Source: Gloeocapsopsis sp. IPPAS B-1203 (GTDB lineage: Bacteria; Cyanobacteriota; Cyanobacteriia; Cyanobacteriales; Chroococcidiopsidaceae). Taken from it: a stretch of 64,000 nucleotides of DNA. Position 1 is the stretch's first letter. Each line of letters opens with the position of its first letter. This document shows, in pieces, positions 36,916 to 46,667 of this stretch. Below the pieces are notes generated by a model. It did no database searches and was not told the origin of the DNA. It was given only the letters and a program-made list of their open reading frames with translations. The stretch is from NCBI RefSeq assembly GCF_002749975.1, contig NZ_PEIG01000003.1:248001-312000 (forward strand). The letters are read 5' to 3'. The translations under genes were made by a program, and so were the position numbers.

Positions 36916-39064
36916 TTTCTAGTACTCTTCGCTCGTAATTTTGGTGTTCTAGAGGCTGGTAATCCTTGACCGGATAGCGGTAGTATTTTTCTGTCTGTGA
37001 ATTTATTCCATTTAGAGTAATTCCTAAAATAGGTACTTGATTATTAGTTAAGTCGGAAACTACTTGTACCAGCGTGTCTTTTCGCGTGAAGTTTGGACGT
37101 GTAACCAAGAGTAAACCATCGCTGTTGTGACTTAAAGCGATCGCATCAACAGAGCTTGTCACTGATGGAGTATCTATAATAACTAAGTCATACTGAGCAG
37201 CCGCTTCAGCCAGCAAAGTCTGCATTCGGGCTGAATCTGAAAACCGTGAGGGATTAGCATGTGGTTTACCACAACCTAATACCCAGAGATTCTTGATGGT
37301 TGTCTGCTGTACTGCTTTAGCCAGGGTAACACGACCATCGATCGCATCTGTCAGCCCTGATCGAGCAACTAAATTAAATAGTTTTTGCTGTGTAGGACAG
37401 TGTAAATTGGTATCAATAAGTAAAGTTCGACGAGATGACATTGCTGCTACGGCAGCTAGATGCGAGGCAACAATAGACTTTCCCTCTCCAGGCTGGGCGC
37501 TACTAATAACGAAGACCTGTAGGTGTTTATCGCTGCGAAATTGTATTGTCCAGAGGAGTTTACGATAAGGCTCAACTAATCCTGAATTATTTAGAAATTC
37601 GGAGTTCTCCACATTCAGCGAAGAGTCGGGTAGCAGGGGTAACACCCCAATGATGGGTAGCTTTACTAGCTTGCCAACTTCAGTAGCATTGCGTAGTGTG
37701 CCATCTAAAAAATCTAGCAGCACTACAACGCCAACTGCCAGAAACATACCAGCTAGCGTAGCTACGATCAGCACAACTGGTTTATTAGGCCAGTTAGGGT
37801 TTACGGGTGGTGAAGCCGTGTCGATTATACTGATATTGCTAGCTAGTTGAACCTCAGCAATCCGCGCTTCTTCTAATTTTTTTTGCAACAAATCGACAGA
37901 GGTGGCAATGTCTTGGCGCTGACGAGTTAAGGCATTTAGGGCTTGTTCTTTGGTTGGAAGACGATTAACACGAGCCTGCAATTGTGCTTTGGCATTTTGC
38001 ACTTGAGCTAGTTTAGCTTCAAGTCCTGCCTTTTCAATCTCACTCAAGATAACTTTTGTCGCCAGATCCTGGCTAACCGGATCAGATGCTATATCAGCAG
38101 AACTGTTAATTGAATTGTTTTGAGGCGACAGCTTAGACAGGTTTTGAGTGTATAGGGTGCGGGTAGCATCCCGCTGTTCGATGAGCTTAATTAGGGTTGG
38201 ATTGTTGTCTGTAAAGCGCTTACGAGCGATCGCTACTTGCGACTCCAGGTCTGCTAACTTAGCACGTAATTGCTTGAGTTCTTCATCTTGACCAGCGCGC
38301 ACCATTGCGTAGGCGTTTTCGAGTGTGTCAGCGTCTGTTGTTTGCCGCAGCGAGTTGTTACGCACCATTGCATCTTGCAGTTGAGTAGATAAGGCTAGTT
38401 CTTGTCGATCTAAATCTGCAAGACTTGTAACTAAATTTTGTGTTTGAGCGCTATCATTACCTTCAGAATCAGAAATAGAGACAATACCTTGAGATTGTTT
38501 GTATTGTGCAATCGCTGCTTCAGCGGAGGCAAGTTGCGATCGCTTTTTAGGAAGTTCAGTTTCCAAAAATTCTCGTGCTGAGCGAGCTTGAGAGCGAATT
38601 GCTTCGGCATTTTCCTTCACCATTGCCCCTGCAACTGCATTAAGCACGCTAGAAGTCAATACAGGATTTTGACTTTTATAGCTTATTTGCAAAATGTTAG
38701 TAGCGGGAATAGTGGTGACTTGCAAGTCGTCTTTGAGTGTTTCAGTTTTAGGAACATCATTTACTCCCTTTAGGGAGACTTGGGTTACAGCTTGCACTAA
38801 AACTCGTTCCGAGCGAGCTAATTCTGCTTGAGTTGCAATTGGATTAGATTGCCCTATTTCAGAAAGTTGAGTGAGATCGCGACCAATGTCAGAAACGCTT
38901 AACTGCTTGTCGTTTAGCATGACTCGCACTGACGTTTCATACTTAGGTGGTGTGACAACAAGGTAGACGAGTGAACCGCAAATAACAGAGATAAAGGTAA
39001 ATATAGCAGGCCAGCGATGCTGCTTAAAGACTGATTTTAAGGAAGATATACTCTCTTGCATCAC
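36902..39064 (-). CDS. Polysaccharide co-polymerase with tyrosine-kinase domain (Wzc-like)
   Basis: 720 aa. Two membrane helices (~residues 18-36 and ~425-445) flank a periplasmic Wzz domain with long coiled-coil helices rich in Ala, Gln and Lys. The cytoplasmic kinase has Walker A SSAQPGEGKSIVASHLA, Walker A' LLIDTNLHCPTQ (Asn where most BY-kinases have Asp) and Walker B VIIDTPSVTSS. A C-terminal tyrosine cluster (YYRYPVKDYQPLEHQNY) is the autophosphorylation site. It controls chain length with the Wzy protein encoded downstream. Confidence 0.9.
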   Translation of the reverse strand: MMQESISSLKSVFKQHRWPAIFTFISVICGSLVYLVVTPPKYETSVRVMLNDKQLSVSDIGRDLTQLSEIGQSNPIATQAELARSERVLVQAVTQVSLKGVNDVPKTETLKDDLQVTTIPATNILQISYKSQNPVLTSSVLNAVAGAMVKENAEAIRSQARSAREFLETELPKKRSQLASAEAAIAQYKQSQGIVSISDSEGNDSAQTQNLVTSLADLDRQELALSTQLQDAMVRNNSLRQTTDADTLENAYAMVRAGQDEELKQLRAKLADLESQVAIARKRFTDNNPTLIKLIEQRDATRTLYTQNLSKLSPQNNSINSSADIASDPVSQDLATKVILSEIEKAGLEAKLAQVQNAKAQLQARVNRLPTKEQALNALTRQRQDIATSVDLLQKKLEEARIAEVQLASNISIIDTASPPVNPNWPNKPVVLIVATLAGMFLAVGVVVLLDFLDGTLRNATEVGKLVKLPIIGVLPLLPDSSLNVENSEFLNNSGLVEPYRKLLWTIQFRSDKHLQVFVISSAQPGEGKSIVASHLAAVAAMSSRRTLLIDTNLHCPTQQKLFNLVARSGLTDAIDGRVTLAKAVQQTTIKNLWVLGCGKPHANPSRFSDSARMQTLLAEAAAQYDLVIIDTPSVTSSVDAIALSHNSDGLLLVTRPNFTRKDTLVQVVSDLTNNQVPILGITLNGINSQTEKYYRYPVKDYQPLEHQNYERRVLENVDQ

Positions 39065-39336
39065 TAATAAAAATTGTATTTTTTATACCAAAGTTAGAAA
39101 AAATATACTGATTTAATCGAAATAAAATCTAGTTGTATAATTGCTCGATTCAAACAAGTTGATTTTGATATCGCGCCTGCTCTATAAAATGTACAACCAT
39201 AGGTTTGAAATCAGTCACATTAACTAAACCTTTATTAGAGTAATTGTTCTTAATACACATGTGTGTTTTTTAACATAATTTATCTCGTTGGTATGTTTCT
39301 TGGGGTTATGTTTGGACTTTAAGATAGAAGCATTAG

Positions 39337-40494
39337 TTAATCCGTTTGCACTTTAAGTTGTGGCTCAAGTTTGTTAGACGAAGCATAAAGGCTGGTGTAC
39401 AACCTCAAAGTTTCAGTGGTAATGTAATTCCAGTTATATTTTGCTTGGATATAGCTTTGTGCATTCTTGACCATCAGCTTCAGGTTCTGAGAATTATGAA
39501 TTGCCCAGTTCAAACTATGAATAAAGGATTCTAAATTTCCCGACTGGAAGAGCATTCCCCGCCCTTCAGCTAAGAGTTGCTGATGGGGTGGAATATCGCT
39601 AGCTAGCACTGGAACTCCTTCTTGCATTGCTTCTAGCATTGCCAAAGGTAGCCCTTCCAACTCAGAAGGAAGTACAAATAGCCCTGCCCCGCGAACAATC
39701 TCTGCCAAACGGCTGCCATGAAGTTCGCCTGTGAACACGATATCTGTACTCTTGGCTACTATCTCAACTAACTTTGAGACGAATTGATTTGTATCGCTAA
39801 CACCGCCAGCAAGAACGAGTTTCCATTCCAATGGTTTAAGAGCTTGAAAAGCTTTAATTAGTAGATCGGGGCGTTTTTCAGGGACTAGTCTGCCAAGAAA
39901 CAGAATGTAGCGCTTTTGCTCTAAACCTAGCGATGTGCCATAAGAGAAATCAGGATCTGAGTTGGGAAATTTTGCCGGAGCATTGGGGATATAAGTTGTT
40001 TCTCTACTATAAGTTTGCGTAAAGTAAGAACGCAGATCTTCTGAGACAACAACTAGGCGATCGGCGCACCTTACAGCAGTTTTCTCCCCAAGCTGTAGTA
40101 GCTGGGAGGAAGCTTTACTCCACTTGGCTCGTTGCCAGTCTAATCCATGACAGGTAACAACAACTTTTGTAGAAGTAAATTTTGGTAGCCAGCTAAACAA
40201 ACTCGGACCCAAGGCATGAAAGTGAACGATATCGTAGTCCATTCTGCTAGAAGCAACTCCTGCAATTGCAGAACAAAGTAACGCATCTACTCCTTTAAAC
40301 TTTACAGAAGGTATAGGAAATACCCGAATGCCTTGAACATCATAATGGTGCAATGATTCAGAGTATGAGGAGCGGGCGAATAAGTCCACAGAGTGATTTT
40401 GCTTGACTATACGAGAGTAGAGTTCTTGGCAATGATGCTCAATACCACCCTGCTTAGCTGGTAAACCTTTCGCACCAATTACAGCAATTTTCAT
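39337..40494 (-). CDS. Family 4 glycosyltransferase
   Basis: 385 aa from the ATG at 40494 (MKIAVIGAKGLPAKQGGIEHH), a canonical GT4 start; an in-frame extension to 40590 would overlap the upstream gene and adds no conserved sequence. The N-terminal GAKGLPAKQGGIEHHCQEL is typical of the RfaB/WbnK group. The donor domain has LFLGRLVPEKRPDLLIKAF, FTGELHGSRLAEIV, FVLPSELEGLPLAMLEAMQ and GVPVLASDIPPH. It follows the 40505-41746 gene by 10 bp, so both are co-transcribed. Confidence 0.9.
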   Translation of the reverse strand: MKIAVIGAKGLPAKQGGIEHHCQELYSRIVKQNHSVDLFARSSYSESLHHYDVQGIRVFPIPSVKFKGVDALLCSAIAGVASSRMDYDIVHFHALGPSLFSWLPKFTSTKVVVTCHGLDWQRAKWSKASSQLLQLGEKTAVRCADRLVVVSEDLRSYFTQTYSRETTYIPNAPAKFPNSDPDFSYGTSLGLEQKRYILFLGRLVPEKRPDLLIKAFQALKPLEWKLVLAGGVSDTNQFVSKLVEIVAKSTDIVFTGELHGSRLAEIVRGAGLFVLPSELEGLPLAMLEAMQEGVPVLASDIPPHQQLLAEGRGMLFQSGNLESFIHSLNWAIHNSQNLKLMVKNAQSYIQAKYNWNYITTETLRLYTSLYASSNKLEPQLKVQTD

Positions 40495-40504
40495 TATTAA
40501 AAGG

Positions 40505-41746
40505 TTATGTGAAACTTGTAAAACAGTTTTGGACTCTAGAACTGAGGTTTTGCTGCTCCCAGTAGTGCCACATATCTCTGTAGACAGCACCTACTACAGC
40601 ACTAGCACTGTAAGGCTCAGCAGCTCGGACACAAGCCTCGATGGGATAATTGTCTGGATGTAGTAGTACTTTACGCAAGGCATCTGCGATCGCATCTGGG
40701 GTACGTTCTTCACAAACAATCCCGCTGTTAGCAGAAAGTAGATTTGGTGTTTCACCAGATCTAGTCGTGACTATAGGTGTGCCGCAAGCGAGTGCTTCGA
40801 GGACTACAAACGGTAGACCCTCAAAGGCACTGGTTAAGACGAAAACACTACAAACCCTTTGTAAATGCGCAAGTTCTTTTTGAGCTACCGGACCAAGCAT
40901 CGTTACCTGCTTGGATAGATCGAGGCGGACAATTTCAGCACGCACCTCATTCTCTAAACTTCCCTCACCCGCTATGATTAGGTGTGCATTTGGTTCGTTT
41001 AAAACAGCTATCGAGCGCACCAAAAGCACAGGGTCTTTCTGGGGATGCAAACGACCAGCAAATAAAATAAAACGTTTATCCTCAGGTAAACCTAACTGCC
41101 TGGCGAGGTTACGCCTTCGCTCTTCACGTTCGTCCAAGGTTAACGGGTAAAAAATCTCATTATCTACTGTATTTTTAAGGAAGGATACGCGATCAGCAAT
41201 CGCTGGGTAATGCTGTTGGTAGTATTCTACCGATGCAGTATTACAAGATAGAATATGACTAAACTGCCCCACAAGTATACGTTCTAGGGCAAAATAAGCT
41301 GCTGGGAAACGTTGCCAAAGGATTGCATTGTTTTTGCCCGACGAAGGCTCCACTTGCTTCTGAACATCATTTTGAACGAAAAGGGTTTTCTCTCCCTGCC
41401 AACGAAGAGTTGCTATAGTTGGTTCAATTCTGTAAAAGTGCATAAAGTCGGAAGCAAAACAACGACCAAAAAGAGCAGCAGTATACTTGAGTGTGGTCGG
41501 TATCCGGTTACTGAAGTTATCTTTCTGCACCTTAATTAGCGGCATGAAGTGTAGTACTTTACCTGCTATTTCGCCTTCTCGCCACTTACCTGTAGGCAAG
41601 TGTGGGTCTTCTTCTGTACCCACCAGTCGCAACTCAAACTCAGGCGGAGCGTATTTGATAAACGTGAGTATTATTGTTTGAATCCCACCAATAGTAGGAC
41701 TCCAAGGATTAAACTGGTAAAAAATAGTTAAAACAGGTTTGCGCAT
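40505..41746 (-). CDS. Family 4 glycosyltransferase
   Basis: 413 aa. The N-terminus (FYQFNPWSPTIGGIQTII) has a gly-rich acceptor loop. The C-terminal domain has ILFAGRLHPQKDPVLLVRSI, LIIAGEGSLENEV, TMLGPVAQKELAHL, FVLTSAFEGLPFVVLEALA and CGTPIVTTRSGETPNLL. First gene of operon 1: a conserved inverted-repeat element lies 72 bp upstream of its start. Confidence 0.9.
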   Translation of the reverse strand: MRKPVLTIFYQFNPWSPTIGGIQTIILTFIKYAPPEFELRLVGTEEDPHLPTGKWREGEIAGKVLHFMPLIKVQKDNFSNRIPTTLKYTAALFGRCFASDFMHFYRIEPTIATLRWQGEKTLFVQNDVQKQVEPSSGKNNAILWQRFPAAYFALERILVGQFSHILSCNTASVEYYQQHYPAIADRVSFLKNTVDNEIFYPLTLDEREERRRNLARQLGLPEDKRFILFAGRLHPQKDPVLLVRSIAVLNEPNAHLIIAGEGSLENEVRAEIVRLDLSKQVTMLGPVAQKELAHLQRVCSVFVLTSAFEGLPFVVLEALACGTPIVTTRSGETPNLLSANSGIVCEERTPDAIADALRKVLLHPDNYPIEACVRAAEPYSASAVVGAVYRDMWHYWEQQNLSSRVQNCFTSFT

Positions 41747-41817
41747 GAATATAGAGCGTCAAGTCTGCTAATTACTTGAATAGAGAGCTTGTTCTTGGTG
41801 TTAAAGTATCTATTTAC

Positions 41818-41856
41818 AAGTATGCAAACAGCCTATTTGCGATCGCGTCTAAGAAT
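41818..41856. promoter_or_regulatory. Shared upstream element with GCAAA-N7-TTTGC inverted repeat (copy 2)
   Basis: AAGTATGCAAA, seven bases, TTTGCGATCGCGT and GAAT are shared with 26631-26669. The spacer differs at four of seven positions while both arms are intact, which argues for selection on the arms. It lies 72 bp before the first gene of operon 1, a plausible operator or activator site. Confidence 0.45.
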
Positions 41857-42422
41857 GTGAATGACTTGATGTACAATTTGTGTGATTTGTTTGTTTTTTG
41901 TTTGAGTTGAGCAATTCTTAAGTACCGATTAGCTTCAGGGGAGCTTTCACTTGCGCTCCACAAAATGTTTCATGGCGAGTTATGAAACATACATTAAGGT
42001 AAGATGCTGCTGGCAATACAATCGACTTTATATTAAGTAATAAAAGAGATAAGCAGCCAAAAAACACTTAGTAAGGCTTGAGAAAAGCGAATCACACTCA
42101 GCTTCCAAGAGTCATGAATATAGGTAAAATATTACTTATTTGATAGTTGTTGATAAAGTAAAACCAGAAGGCAATTTAACTAAAAGTTGTATGCTTATGG
42201 CAAAATGAACCTTTAAATAAGGTAGTAAACCAAAACTATCAATTTATTAAAAGATGAGTTAATCTTGGGTGAGAATACAAATTATTTTATATAACTATAT
42301 AAAAGGATGGATAGATACGCGCCTAAAAATCTTAATATTGCGAAGTTTACCTCTATCGCTTGCAAAAAAATCTAATAACTTCTTCCACAAACTTAAGAAA
42401 AAAACAGTGTATTTAGAGTAGT
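41857..42422. other. Intergenic region between polysaccharide operon 1 and the NACHT gene
   Basis: About 570 bp of AT-rich sequence between the operon 1 promoter region and the end of the NACHT gene. No credible reading frame, tRNA or hairpin terminator was seen. Confidence 0.5.
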
Positions 42423-44789
42423 TCAAACAAGCCCCAATTTTAAGTACTTTGATTTGGTATTTCTTAACAATTTTCTACTCTCAGTTAAAGGCAACAACAA
42501 AGTTTTTTCAATCTGTTGTCGCACAGTAGAACTGATTTCACCACTGCTCTTTAAGCAATATAGTAGTAAATGTTGGATAGCATAGTATTGATGAAGTGCT
42601 TGTTTTTGTTGCTCATTAAACTCCCATTGATAACCGACATTGCGATACCAAATTATCTGGGACTTTAATTGATTAACCCAAGTTTGACCATGAGCATTCC
42701 ACCACTCTTTTAGTTTATCGTCATCTTGGTTGAATGTAGATATTTGATTTTTAAGTTCTTGTAGTAGAAGTTTCAATTTGGAGTGACAAATAAGCGCTAA
42801 ATCATGGGGAAGGGCAGAATTTAGGGCAAGAATTTGTTCAGAAGAAGGATTGTCGGGGAGAGCTAAAATTAAGGAAAGCATGCGGATCGTAGCTAGATCC
42901 AAAGCTAATTCAGGAGCAAGATTACTGGCAAGTTTTGTATCAATAGCAAGTGCAAGAGATAAATCACGGGCTAAAGAAAGTTCGCTGCAAAGATCCAATG
43001 TCAGATAGAAAGCACGAATTGCTGCAGGTTTGTAAGGTGCTTCAATTGAAAGAGATTTTTGGTGAACCCAAACCAGAAACTGATGCAATTTTTCATCAGA
43101 TGCCATTAGTTCCTCACTATATTGCTGCATTGATTGCATCAAAGCGTCTGTATCTTCCAGCATTTCCACTATCAGTAGAAAAACTTCGCGCCAGCGAGGC
43201 TTGCTCATGTGGACAGTCAACTGTATAAGGTTCTTATTGAGTTGTTCTGGTTCAAAGCTAGCGACAATGTTTCTTGCTGTTAAATACTCTTGAAATGTGA
43301 GATGGGAAAAAGAGTAAATTCCTTGTGCTTGCTCTACTAGTATTCCATGCTGTGCTAACAGTGACCTTAACACTGCCTCGCTCATCAGTTGTAATTCTTC
43401 AATATCATCTGGAGTATTTGGTAAAGTGCGCAGATAGTCTTTGATGTAGCGTAAGAGATTACATTGCGTAAAAAAGTAATGTCCTTGTTCAAAGGTGATG
43501 ATAGCGATCTGACTCAGCAGTTTGATCTTGTGCAGCAAAGGCAGGTGATAATAGAAACTGCTATCTCGTTTAACCCCCCTCACTTCATCCCAGCGAACTA
43601 ACAAAACGTCTAATGCTTGTTTGTATACTTTAGAGCGTTTAGCCGAGAAGTCTAACCCCGCTTGAAACATGGAGCAAAGCAAGTGAAGTAAAAGCGGTGT
43701 TTTAGCAAGTTCGCGAATTGGCTGATTTTCTGGTAGCAGAAGTTTCTGTATGAACTGAGTTGCTGTAGATTCTTCTTGTCTAAAGCTATTGTTGGCGTTG
43801 ACAAACCACTTCTGAGTAAAGGCTTCAATTTGTGAAAAGCTAAAATCAGCCATTTCAACATCAGTAAATTCCTCAAACCAGTAGTGCTGGGCAGCAATTC
43901 GACATGTGATTATGAAATGATTTTTGTCGTACTTCTCAGACAACTTGCGAATTTGTTTTTGAACCTCTGCTTTGTCTTCCTCTGGAACTTCATCTAACCC
44001 ATCCAACAAAATTAAAGCTTTACCGCTATCGAGCAAAGTTTCAACTTGTTGAGCTGAAACATCAATTTTACCCAACTCCTGGCTGATATAGTCCAATAAA
44101 TTATAGTTTTGAATTTCGTTAGCATCCTCGGCAAAGTTTTGCAGTCGGATAAAGAGAGGAAATCGATTTGCTAGTAATTCACCCTGATTGCATTTGATCG
44201 CAATCTGCCGCAATAGGATAGTTTTTCCAGAGCCAGGTTTACCCAGAATCATCAGCTTAGAAGAGGTTGCAACTGCCTGCATTGCTGAAATTCGTTTCTG
44301 GTAGGCTTGACTGCAACTATAGCGATTCAGTTTTTCAACGTGAAGGCAATGTAACTGTGATGCATCTAACCATCTTTCGTTGGTTTTGTCTAATACATCA
44401 GCGCTGACGTAGACATCGTTTAGCTCAATTGATTGAGCAGTATCTAATAAACGTATAACACCACACTGAGCGTGAATCTTGTCGTAACGACGCGATCGCA
44501 CTGTTTGTAACAAAGTATCAATATGCGATTGATGTTGTTCCTCTTCGACTATCGATGTGTTATCACTTGGAAGAATGGCAATTTCTTGCCAATCTAGATC
44601 TAGACGAAAGCAAATTTCTAGAAAGACCCGTCGCTCAATCGGTTTACCTGTAAAAAACTTCCAAATTGGTTGACGAGTTTCAATGCCTACCTCACACGCT
44701 AAATCTTCTTGCGTCCATCCTGTGCGTTTAAACGCTCTTTTCGCTTTTTCGATACCTGTTACAGATGCTTGTAGCGATCGCCGTGCCAT
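42423..44789 (-). CDS. NACHT-domain STAND NTPase with N-terminal HTH
   Basis: 788 aa. Residues ~1-70 form an HTH-like domain (KRAFKRTGWTQEDLACEVGI, then IETRQPIWKFFTGKPIERR), common at the start of cyanobacterial NACHT proteins. The NACHT core has Walker A LGKPGSGKTILLRQIA, Walker B ALILLDGLDEVPEED and sensor HFIITCRIAAQHYWF. After a helical region comes a C-terminal domain with KPAAIRAFYLTLDLCSELSL and repeated LALA/LDLA-rich helices. Related bacterial NACHT proteins protect against phage (established for some family members). Here the HTH may be effector or DNA-binding part; no nuclease domain is fused. Stands alone, between AT-rich gaps. Confidence 0.85.
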   Translation of the reverse strand: MARRSLQASVTGIEKAKRAFKRTGWTQEDLACEVGIETRQPIWKFFTGKPIERRVFLEICFRLDLDWQEIAILPSDNTSIVEEEQHQSHIDTLLQTVRSRRYDKIHAQCGVIRLLDTAQSIELNDVYVSADVLDKTNERWLDASQLHCLHVEKLNRYSCSQAYQKRISAMQAVATSSKLMILGKPGSGKTILLRQIAIKCNQGELLANRFPLFIRLQNFAEDANEIQNYNLLDYISQELGKIDVSAQQVETLLDSGKALILLDGLDEVPEEDKAEVQKQIRKLSEKYDKNHFIITCRIAAQHYWFEEFTDVEMADFSFSQIEAFTQKWFVNANNSFRQEESTATQFIQKLLLPENQPIRELAKTPLLLHLLCSMFQAGLDFSAKRSKVYKQALDVLLVRWDEVRGVKRDSSFYYHLPLLHKIKLLSQIAIITFEQGHYFFTQCNLLRYIKDYLRTLPNTPDDIEELQLMSEAVLRSLLAQHGILVEQAQGIYSFSHLTFQEYLTARNIVASFEPEQLNKNLIQLTVHMSKPRWREVFLLIVEMLEDTDALMQSMQQYSEELMASDEKLHQFLVWVHQKSLSIEAPYKPAAIRAFYLTLDLCSELSLARDLSLALAIDTKLASNLAPELALDLATIRMLSLILALPDNPSSEQILALNSALPHDLALICHSKLKLLLQELKNQISTFNQDDDKLKEWWNAHGQTWVNQLKSQIIWYRNVGYQWEFNEQQKQALHQYYAIQHLLLYCLKSSGEISSTVRQQIEKTLLLPLTESRKLLRNTKSKYLKLGLV

Positions 44790-45015
44790 ATGCTATTCAA
44801 GTAGTTTATTTCAAAAAGGTGATGAAATGATGTGCCTGATATCGCTTGCAAATACTGTTTATGTTTAATCGAGCGCAATGTAACTTGACCTTTGGTCGTT
44901 GACCAATCAAATTATTAGGTAAAATTGAGGCTGCACGATTGTTTTGCAAAGTCTTAATCTCAGTAAAAGCAGCCTAGTCAAGATTTTCGTGCTTTGTAAA
45001 CAACCTACAGAATAA

Positions 45016-45234
45016 CTATTCCTGTTGTGAGTTAAGATCCACAACTTCTGCTGCAGACTTTTGTAGCGATGCGACGATATACTGGCTCACTTCTCGCTTA
45101 GACAAAGAACACTGCTGGAATTGCGCTACTATTGGATGTCCTCGACTTAAGTCAGATTGACGACAAGACAAATAACATTCGTCTAGCTTGTACTGAGTTA
45201 GGACAGGTAACTTTGTGACTCCATATTCAAACAT
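45016..45234 (-). CDS. Small hypothetical protein
   Basis: 72 codons from ATG, starting MFEYGVTKLPVLTQYKLDE, with three Cys and no membrane segment. The ribosome-binding site is weak. It is upstream of the NACHT gene on the same strand. Composition is protein-like (Glu, Gln, Ser mixed), but I recognise no family and the call is uncertain. Confidence 0.35.
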   Translation of the reverse strand: MFEYGVTKLPVLTQYKLDECYLSCRQSDLSRGHPIVAQFQQCSLSKREVSQYIVASLQKSAAEVVDLNSQQE

Positions 45235-46667
45235 ATTTTTTTATACAAGCCGGTAACACTTCATCCTGCTTGAAACTCAATTAAATTGCAGGCATATGAT
45301 CAAACGCAGACGTTCAGCAATGATTTAGTAGGCTGTACTCGAAGAATCAACAACACTTGATGTGTTAACGTCACTTCAGTAGTTGCAGGTGGCTAAAATT
45401 TACTATTTGTTATCTAAAATTACAAAAATAATCTCAATCTTGTACTGTGTGCATTATTTATTCATAATTTGCAATTAAAAACATAATTTTCCCTATTGAA
45501 AATTTACTAGGAGTATGTTAAACGTGCGTTACCTGATAACTTTATCGGTTTTAACTCGATTTGGCTAGCAGAATAGATCAGAACAAAGTTTTGCAAAAAT
45601 CATGTGCAAGTCAGATTAAATTTAATGAGATTTTTAATATTATATTGGTAGTATAATGTGCGTATTTTCAGGGTAAGATCAACTAAATATCCACATAATA
45701 GCTATTTAGGAAGTTTCTTATCTTACTTAGCTGTCTTAAGAGTATTCATTCATCAAAGTTGAATGAACTTGCATCTAGTACATTGAGCGAATTTCTTATA
45801 TGCAGAGCAGACAACCTAACTACCTGCACTCACTAGCAATATTTCAGTTTGATTGTCCACCTAGAGGTAATGTATCAACTGGAATAAAATATTATTTCTT
45901 CAATGTGATAGAGTCAGATCAAAACTTTGTAGCTATTGAAACAAGTCTGCTTCAACGTTCAGCGAGTACAGATCAAATCACTACAGGTATTCACTTCTAG
46001 GAATTTAGTTATTTTTCAACTTAGATATAATTGCTCAAATCAAGCTAACTTCTGTCTTGCACTACCCACTTTGAACAAAGCATGATAGGTTAATGTGTTC
46101 GATATATGAACTTATCTAGCTCTTTTTTTGTTGGAATAACTATTTTATTATTGCTTTTTTGCATTGTAAATTTGTTTTAAAGCTCAGCAGTTTTGTTGAA
46201 GAGAAACAAGAAAAATAAGGAGATTCTTGCCAAGAAAAACGTACGTTAAGGTGAATAAGATAGAGCTTTTATCCTGCTATTGAAAACTCTACTATTTTTC
46301 TACAAAACACAATTTCGATTAACAGTTGTTGTACTCGCAATAGACTTATAACTTTAACATAAAAGAAAATTGCTGTAGGTTAAAAGTAGCTTCGATTTTA
46401 TTTCTTAGGGAAAAACGCATTTCTAATTTGCACAGCCATACTTTTATTGTATTTATCTGTGTTACAGTCTTTTTTAAAATGTTTTCAACGCAAAACCCGT
46501 TAAGTTAGTTATATTAATACTTAATTAAATAGCCATATCAAAGTTAAGGTTCTAGCAAACATTAATACTTTAAATCATTTGTTAATCCTTAATAAGGAAG
46601 TGTTAGTAATAGCACATCTAGCTTAATAAATAGTCTGAGCCAGGATTACCATAATCGCGATCAAAAG
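45235..46667. other. Intergenic region, 1.4 kb, AT-rich
   Basis: Very AT-rich. A 66-codon plus-strand frame at 45800-46000 (begins MQSRQPNYLHSL, includes FDCPPRGNVSTGIKYYFFNV) is possible but unsupported. No repeat array, tRNA or strong hairpin was seen. Confidence 0.45.

Noticed and set aside
45800-46000. 66-codon plus frame upstream of the phosphatase region
   Set aside because: No family, weak start context; noted only in the intergenic entry.
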